Origin: Lasiodiplodia sp. COLG20
Taxonomy: Eukaryota > Ascomycota > Dothideomycetes > Botryosphaeriales > Botryosphaeriaceae
Assembly (NCBI GenBank): GCA_009801085.1
Contig: VNWV01000084.1
Coordinates: 1 to 12,028, forward strand
Length of the DNA: 12,028 bases
Direction of reading: 5' to 3'
Position numbers and translations under genes: made by a program
Notes under the pieces: model-generated
Told to the model about the DNA's origin: nothing
Database searches by the model: none
What the model saw: the letters and a program-made list of their open reading frames with translations, nothing else
Shown: piece after piece, positions 7,151-12,028 of the stretch
How positions within the stretch are numbered: the first letter of the stretch is position 1
Layout of the letters: each line of letters begins with the position of its first letter

Positions 7151-7543
7151 ATGGCGGCAATAAGCTTACGAACGCGGAACGCTTGTTGCGGAGCCGGCGG
7201 CAGGGATGGCGTCCACTTCGCCATGGTCGACGACAAACACTTTCGTAATTGCCTCTGCCTTAATATTGCACCAATCACCTCGGACACGAGTCTTGTGCGA
7301 GCAAACGGTCGTACGTTCAATACTTTTGTTGGGCATCTCAACGGCACCGAAGAAGCTGTGTTTGATAGTACGTCTTTGTCACACAGGCTCAGGAAGTCAG
7401 CTGTCGTTCCCTCACCAACGGGTGGCGCCTGGGGAACACAGCAGCTGGACGCACAGTTTCGAGATTCCAGATCCTGCTGCTACCCAAGAGCCAGATGCCT
7501 GGACAGCCGCATTGGGCGATCGATGATGAAAGGCAGCAGATGA
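7151..7543 (+). CDS. Doubtful open frame, 130 aa, unknown
   Basis: ATG 7151 sits in a strong context (GAAGATGGCG) and the frame ends at TGA 7541. The middle part is rather protein-like (GVHFAMVDDKHFRNCLCLNI, then TFNTFVGHLNGTEEAVFDST). The C-terminal third is Arg/Ser/Cys-rich like noncoding GC-rich DNA. Two other plus frames are also open over 7369-7815 and up to 7526. A possible GTACGT donor at 7311 and CACACAG acceptor ending at 7386 would switch the reading into the frame that ends at 7526 with DPAATQEPDAWTAALGDR. I recognise no family; chance is quite possible. Confidence 0.2.
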   Translation: MAAISLRTRNACCGAGGRDGVHFAMVDDKHFRNCLCLNIAPITSDTSLVRANGRTFNTFVGHLNGTEEAVFDSTSLSHRLRKSAVVPSPTGGAWGTQQLDAQFRDSRSCCYPRARCLDSRIGRSMMKGSR

Positions 7544-8084
7544 ACATGGGCTGGATTGGGAAAAGGAGCATCAGGATTGCTGGCCTGGTAAAAAATTTTT
7601 GCTCACCGAGCTTTGAGTCGCTCAGCCTTGTGCGACGACGTCCCGCAAGCCGGGCGATTGGATCCCGTGAGCCCCGAGAGGGAGGGACAGCGATTGACCT
7701 TGCGCAGCGCCAGTCGTTCCCGGACAAGCTGAGGTCTGAGCGGGCGGAATGCGAGATGGGCCATATGGCGATCGCCGCAACGGCGGAAAATTCTCGAACA
7801 AGGCGAGCTCGCTAGCAATCTCTCGCCGCTCGGCCGGGCCGCGACGGGCGTGCCCATCGCCAAAGGGTCCAGCGGAGAGGTGAGCATCAGTGTTGCTGCC
7901 CGGGGGGATGATCAAACAGGCAGCAAATGAACGCCACCGTCAGCCAACGGTGCCGCATCCAGCGCGATCGCCGTGATCGCCAGGGGGATCCCAGAGGCGG
8001 GCTGGGCTTGGGATGAAGAAGCCAAATGACGGACTGGCGCGTGAAACGTTGCTCCCAGAGGCCAAGGCCGGGCCGTCGTTTCCC

Positions 8085-8100
8085 CTGCGCAGCTGCGCAG
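8085..8100. repeat. 16-bp perfect palindrome
   Basis: CTGCGCAGCTGCGCAG equals its own reverse complement and is also a tandem duplication of CTGCGCAG. It lies in GC-rich DNA, so significance is modest. Confidence 0.8.
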
Positions 8101-9465
8101 CTGCGACGCGTAGGCGCCCGAGTGGCTCGCGGGACCTGGTGCGTGGTCTCGCGAGCGTCGATTTGGGGAGGCTGAACATGGGATGGAATCTGTAACGGTG
8201 CCGGCGCATATGCAAGACGCCTCCTTTTCGCAGGGCAGTGGCCCACTGCCACGTGCGGCCGGGATGCGACGTCCTGCACAGCTGATCGCATCCACCCATC
8301 CCTGTGTTCGCTTCCGCCGGCTTGGAAGAGCCGATGCAGCAACCTTGGAGCTAACGAAGCCTCGCAACGTTCTCCCGCGCTTCCGGCCATCCCCGCAAGC
8401 GCAGCAGGGCCGGCACGGCTGGGCCAGCTTTTGTTTTTTTTGTTTTTCTGGCCGCTGGATGTGACAGCGCGATGCCGCGGGGACGGCGACTCGTCCAGAC
8501 GCCAGCCACCACGCGTTGGCGCGCGGCGCTTGACGTACGCGATGCGAGGCGACTGGTCGTCCGCTCTTGCGGCCGTTGGCGCTCGCGAGACGCTCGCAAA
8601 CGAAGAGGCGACGGCGATTAGGTTGGCGGGCGCGGTGCAAGCCGCAGTCTATTCGCGACTCGGTCGCGTCTCAGGTTGGCCCCTATTAGGTATCGTCATA
8701 CCCCAACGGCTGCCCGTTTGGCGAGCAGTTCATCGAACCAGAGCAGCGGGCAGGGCGCCGCAGAGCGGCCGATTCCTGGGGAAGAAGCGAGAGGGCGAGA
8801 AATCGCGCGCGGGCTGTCTGTGCCTCAGCAGTCTTTTGCCGACGGGCGATTATGACCGGTCAATAAGTTCAAGACAGTCAGTTTTGGGACTTGGGTGCGT
8901 GCGACCCGGTCCAGCGCCCCCGTCCTTGCAGAACAAAGGCGCGGAAGGATAGGCGCAGCTTCCAGCGCGGAAGGCTTGCAGGCGCATCCGGCAGATGCGA
9001 CGTGTTCGAGCGATCAAAAGGCAGATCCGTCGTCACACAGGCAGCGCAAACCGGGTCCGCATTGCTTTTGGAGGCGCCGGAAATGTGTGCGTTCGCAGTT
9101 AGAGTGGCGTGCGCGCAAGGGGACGGGCGTTGGGTGTAGGCGATCAAACGGAGACGTGCGTCCTTCGAGAGGGCTTCCAGAAGGCCGGCGGCAGTGATTG
9201 GATGTGCCGCTCAGGCCTCGGCTGCGCCGTGCAGCGCCGCTCCGGGCCTCATCGAGCAGCTCGCCTGCTGCCCAGGGCGAGAGGCGAAGGACGACCCTAC
9301 GGTGCTGCGGCGTCGACGTCCACGTGCGGGGGGGCTGGAGTTTTGGCTTGACGCAGGCTGTGAATCAGCGGTGATAACGCTGATAGCGGGCGCTGAGTCG
9401 CCAGCGGCAGCCTTCCGACCGCCGATTTGGGACGCTGCGAGCTTACCAGCGACCCGGGAGGCGGC

Positions 9466-9492
9466 GGGGGGGCGAGGCTGGGAGGCAGCGGG
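9466..9492 (+). other. G-quadruplex motif (plus strand)
   Basis: A G7 run (divisible into two G3 runs with a one-base loop), CGAGGCT, GGG, AGGCAGC, GGG. It fits the G3+N1-7 pattern at its limits. Confidence 0.5.
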
Positions 9493-9550
9493 CTGCGCTG
9501 GTGAAGCTGGAGACGCACATCGATGCGGCGTCGGATGCCTTCCCGCGCGC

Positions 9551-9610
9551 TTCTAGCACGCTTTAGCCCGCTTTGGCACGGCTTCTAGTCAGGTTCTAGC
9601 GGGCTTCAGT
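9551..9610. repeat. Degenerate 10-bp periodic array
   Basis: Successive 10-base units read TTCTAGCACG, CTTTAGCCCG, CTTTGGCACG, GCTTCTAGTC, AGGTTCTAGC, GGGCTTCAGT. The motif CTTYTAG or CTTTRG recurs about once per helical turn. No ORF follows it with confidence. Confidence 0.55.
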
Positions 9611-10132
9611 GCCTCAGGGCCGCGAGTCACGGCCCAGGGCGCATTGACGGCAGGCTCACTGGCCGCCAGCCGGCCTTGGGGCGCGCCAGCTGTTGCGCAG
9701 CGTCAGACGGACGCGGTGTCATCATCTTGCTGCTGCGGTGGCGAGCGGGCTGCAGCTGGCTCTGAGCCAGGGCGCGCGGCTCACTGCAAGAGCGTTGGCG
9801 CGGGCGTATGGGCGTTTCGCTCCCTGCTGGAGGGCGGCGTGCGGCGCTGGTGGAAACGGGCTGCTCGCGTTAGCGGAATTTCATGCCAGGTACGAGACCG
9901 CAAGCCAGGGGCATCCCTTCCGCTGGAACTGCTGGAACATCTGTGCCGTCGATCCCCTTGCCATTTGCCAGAAATTATGGCTTTTGCGCAGAGCAGGGTC
10001 TCCTTTGAAACAGCCCGAAGAGCCGTCGGCCGGCACGTCATGTCATGTCGCTGCGAAATGCGTTCAAATTTCATTTGTCTCTCGCTTCCTGCCAAGCTAG
10101 GTCGCAGTGCTTTTGCGTTGGAAAGGGGCATG

Positions 10133-10462
10133 CTCTATATCTACCACCGGCGCCCATCCTCTACCCCATCCTACGCATCCTAAGCTTCCACCCTCCTGCC
10201 CAAGGCGACGCCTCTCCACCTCCTCCTCCCTCGCAAGTGTTTGCTTGCCTGTGCCACTCCGGCCTCCTCCCGCTTTCCTCCTCGCCCGCGTTCGCCTCTG
10301 TGGTCTGCGACACTCAGTAATTCTCGGCCCTTCCGCCTCGCACAACCGGCATCCTTTCCGCCTTTTCAGCTATACGCCTGTCTTTTCCGTGAGTCCCGCC
10401 CGAGCCGTCTTCTCTCGCACGAATTGGCCGCTGACCATTTAAGCAGGCCGCTCTCAGCCAAA
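10133..10462 (+). promoter_or_regulatory. CT-rich, ATG-free leader and core promoter of the small-ORF gene
   Basis: After a TATA-like TCTATATC (10134-10141) the plus strand becomes pyrimidine-rich (CCACCTCCTCCTCCCTCGC and similar). From 10133 to 10462 there is not one ATG in about 330 nt, whereas several would be expected by chance. That is a typical signature of a long fungal 5'UTR under selection against upstream starts. It contains the intron at 10389-10446. The transcription start is probably in or just after the CT tracts (about 10150-10240) but cannot be fixed. Confidence 0.5.
10389..10446 (+). other. 5'UTR intron (58 nt)
   Basis: Donor GTGAGT at 10389, branch site GCTGAC at 10430-10435 with the branch A 12 nt before the 3' end, and acceptor AAGCAG ending at 10446. 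All elements and the size match filamentous fungal introns. It lies 16 nt before the ATG. Confidence 0.6.
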
Positions 10463-10570
10463 ATGATTCTCCGGGAGACCGCCTCTGCCTCTACCAACAT
10501 GGGCCGTGGTGCCTACGACACGACCGGCACGCCCAAGCCGACCCAGCCGCCGCCGCCCAAGCGCAGATGA
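10463..10570 (+). CDS. Microprotein candidate (35 aa) with introns in both UTRs
   Basis: ATG 10463 is the first ATG after the leader and has an optimal context (GCCAAAATGA). The frame ends at TGA 10568. Codons are strongly C/G-ending (CTC, GAG, ACC, GCC, AAC, GGC, TAC, GAC, AAG), as in highly expressed fungal genes. The product is polar: an N-terminal MILRETASAST, a Gly/aromatic core NMGRGAYDTT, then a Pro-rich basic tail PTQPPPPKRR. No signal peptide or membrane segment; it would be a soluble, probably disordered cytosolic or nuclear peptide. I do not recognise a family. The support is structural: leader, splicing, start context, codon use and a 3'UTR-like region. An alternative is that this is a uORF of the spliced 47-codon frame starting at 10630. 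Confidence 0.55.
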   Translation: MILRETASASTNMGRGAYDTTGTPKPTQPPPPKRR

Positions 10571-11240
10571 GAACATCCCGCAACGACCGCCAGTCAGCAT
10601 GACTGCTCCTCACCTGGCTGGCCTTGGTGATGTGTCGTCGCGCTAGCGCTGTCCTCGCCGCAGGGCTCTGGCATCGCCCATCGTAAGTGCTGTCCCGAGC
10701 GCCTGTCAAGCGGCGACACCTTGCATATGCACACCGCATCGAGGACTAACATCGACCCCTGCGCAGACGCCTTGCCATCCCTCGTCTTCCGCTTTCTGTC
10801 GCCCCCACACTTTATGGCCTTCTTCGACGTTCGACTCTCGGTTACTACGACTTTTAATACGAGCGACTGCGACTTACCTTTCGACATGTTTAATACCCCC
10901 TCGAGCGATTCGACTTGCGAGCGGCCTGCTTTACGCCGCAGTGTATCATTAGTAGCGACGGACGCCTCCTTGCTTTTCTCCATGCCAAAAGTTTTTTCAT
11001 CAGGCGTTATATTAGATCATGGGTTTGCTCACGCAAAAGGGGATACCAAAACTGGGGCTGCTTTCGTTATTGACCCTCCTCTTTTTTTTTTTTTCTGTTT
11101 CCTTGTGTTTTTTACCACCACTTTGGGAACATTGGCATAGACTTCGTTTCATCGCAGTTCGTTCTGCACGCACACGCAACGGCTTTTACTGTACAATACG
11201 GAACTCGTACGGCGCAAAACATGAATGATCGGGTTCTGGC
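10571..11240 (+). other. Probable 3'UTR and downstream region of the microprotein gene
   Basis: After the stop comes a spliced, T-rich region without a credible conserved frame. It contains the intron at 10683-10766, an imperfect direct repeat built on TTTAATAC/CGAGCGA/CGACTT (10853-10875 and 10889-10916), and a T13 tract at 11082-11094. No AATAAA was found; fungal polyadenylation signals are often degenerate, so the 3' end is not fixed. Confidence 0.4.
10683..10766 (+). other. Intron in the 3'UTR of the microprotein gene (84 nt)
   Basis: Donor GTAAGT at 10683, a perfect ACTAAC branch site at 10745-10750 with the branch A 17 nt before the end, and acceptor GCGCAG ending at 10766. It begins 112 nt downstream of the stop at 10570, far enough to act as a nonsense-mediated-decay signal in fungi that use exon junctions. 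Splicing joins the two halves of a 47-codon frame (ATG 10630 to TAA 10857). Confidence 0.65.
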
Positions 11241-11395
11241 AATTCCGGTGCGAAGGGGAGATTGGTCTGGGAAGCCTTTGTCTGTGTGTATCATTAGAAG
11301 AGCATTGCCGTCTTACTGGAGACAGGGGGAGACGGCGGGCTAGTAGAACATGCGCGTAATCACGATTTACATTCTCGACAAGTCTGTCTGTTCTG

Positions 11396-11764
11396 TTAAC
11401 CGTGCCGGGGTTGCGGGCGTGTGACGGTCGCACAGGGCTGCATCGGAAGGCGGTCCCGCTGGCTGTCACCCGCGCCTACTGCAGCCGGCGACGGCTGATC
11501 GATGGGCACATCCATGAAGCTGGCGAGATCTCTGGCGGCATGCCCTGTTTCCCGGTCAGCGCGCTTGCCTGAGGCGCTCGTCGACGCTCCCGATTCGGCG
11601 AGCAGAGGCGTCACATATCTCGCATCCAGTTCCCGTGTGCCGCGTCGCCCGAACCCTTGCTTGTGCGACTTAGCGGGGCGGACAGCGCTGTTCGGGGCTC
11701 CAGGGTTGGTGCTGTTTTTGGAGGGGGAGGCTTGTGTGCTTCGACGAAGCAGCTGCCGCCAAGC
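11396..11764 (-). CDS. Candidate 3' exon of an unidentified minus-strand gene
   Basis: The minus frame is open from just after a TGA (11767-11765) to TAA 11398-11396, about 122 codons. Third positions are about 70% G/C. The product reads like a disordered fungal protein region (TRELDARYVTPLLAESGAS, then HAARDLASFMDVPIDQPSPA). There is no ATG near its 5' end (first Met about 84 residues in), so it would need an upstream exon; a CAG at the 5' end (GGCGGCAG) could be an acceptor, and GTGAGT lies on the minus strand around 11940. Against it, the plus strand of the same stretch is also open from ATG 11502 to the window end, and the upstream sequence has a better plus-strand reading. No family recognised. 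Confidence 0.28.
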   Translation of the reverse strand, partial: AWRQLLRRSTQASPSKNSTNPGAPNSAVRPAKSHKQGFGRRGTRELDARYVTPLLAESGASTSASGKRADRETGHAARDLASFMDVPIDQPSPAAVGAGDSQRDRLPMQPCATVTRPQPRHG

Positions 11765-11784
11765 TCAGCGACCCGCCCGCCTAG

Positions 11785-12028
11785 TGCCCGCCCGCAGGAG
11801 CACCCGACCCCACGTCACCTACCGCGCCCAAGGCCACTCACTTCCCACCTCATCCTCAGCAGCCTCCTCTCGTACGCCCGCCAGCCCGTCCTGCCCTCAG
11901 GTCTCAGACAGCACCTGCGAAGAAAAAAGCCAGCGCACACTCACCGACCCGCCTGAGCTGGACCAAGGAATACGAGCTCGAGAGATTTTACGAGGGCCGA
12001 CGCGAGCGTATCACCAGAATGATTCAGG
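11785..12028 (+). CDS. 5' region of an unidentified plus-strand gene (partial, runs off the right edge)
   Basis: The frame is open from after TAG 11782-11784 to the end. Its last part has clearly coding-like composition: LSWTKEYELERFYEGRRERI, then TRMIQ, with charged/aromatic helical spacing, purine-first codons and mostly C/G third positions. The preceding residues are Pro/Ser/Lys-rich, like a disordered N-terminus or a translated CT-rich leader. The only in-frame ATG is 12019 (A at -3). Either translation starts there and the upstream frame is 5'UTR, or an upstream exon joins through an acceptor such as CCTCAG (about 11865) or GACAG (about 11919). I favour the second because the residues before the Met look coding. 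Family unknown. Confidence 0.4.

Larger units (their letters stand above)
6238..9182. repeat. Four dispersed copies of the octamer TTCCAGAA / TTCTGGAA
   Basis: Copies lie at 6238-6245 and 9175-9182 (TTCCAGAA) and at 6465-6472 and 6785-6792 (TTCTGGAA, its reverse complement). The shared context extends to roughly GSCTTCCAGAAGSC. TTCnnGAA is the two-unit core of a heat shock element, but a third unit is missing in each case. Confidence 0.5.
5972..10130. other. GC-rich 4.1-kb region without a convincing gene
   Basis: The sequence is markedly richer in G and C than the left part, so stops are rare and open frames of 80-240 codons appear on both strands in several frames at once. Long ones (minus 8640-7912; plus 8542-8952, which is Ala/Arg-rich and starts MRGDWSSALAAV) show no domain, no fixed codon preference and no splice structure. 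A TATAAAG lies at 6524-6530 (plus) followed by about 300 nt without ATG, so a promoter there is possible but no CDS follows convincingly. The stretch may be a long promoter region, contain noncoding RNA, or hold a gene I cannot see. Confidence 0.4.

Noticed and set aside
7912..8640. A 242-codon minus-strand open frame in the GC-rich region.
   Set aside because: Several frames are open together here, the product is Arg/Ala/Ser/Pro/Cys-rich, and there is no domain, intron or good start context.

Overview
The window looks like chromosomal DNA of a filamentous ascomycete fungus (Pezizomycotina, perhaps a Sordariomycete). The evidence is one clear single-exon gene of the fungal SCS3/FIT type, short introns (58-84 nt) with GTRAGT donors and CTGAC/CTAAC branch sites, pyrimidine-rich ATG-free leaders, A-at-minus-3 start contexts, and long gene-poor spacers. 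I saw no bacterial operon structure, tRNA, rRNA, CRISPR array or intact transposase or reverse transcriptase. The species cannot be told from the sequence.

Left part (1 to about 4700) has roughly balanced base composition and few genes. It starts with what looks like the 3' end of a plus-strand gene (3-134) and a detached exon-like frame (239-481). Next comes a spacer with homopolymers, microsatellites, a 12-bp tandem repeat inside a small membrane-protein-like frame (1918-2109), two strong inverted repeats (2132-2200, 2379-2413) with a decayed third copy, and a G-quadruplex motif. A possible two-exon minus-strand small gene lies at 3848-4115.

Centre (4790-5860, minus strand) is the one confident gene: a six-pass ER membrane protein of the FIT/Scs3 family (fat-storage-inducing, acyl-CoA diphosphatase). 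Its upstream region holds two CACGTG boxes and two minimal uORFs.

From about 5870 to 10130 there is 4 kb of GC-rich sequence with long open frames on both strands but no convincing gene. It carries four copies of a TTCCAGAA dyad, a 10-bp-periodic array and a second G-quadruplex motif.

Right part holds a convincing plus-strand small-mRNA locus: an ATG-free CT-rich leader, a 5'UTR intron (10389-10446), a 35-residue ORF in an excellent start context (10463-10570), and a well-formed 3'UTR intron (10683-10766). The last 640 bases have competing readings. A plus-strand frame with coding-like composition runs off the right edge (11785-12028), and a minus-strand open frame ends at 11396. They may belong to two genes, or one may be a shadow.

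The genes do not form a shared pathway that I can see. The most interesting items are the microprotein locus and the FIT gene's 5' region.
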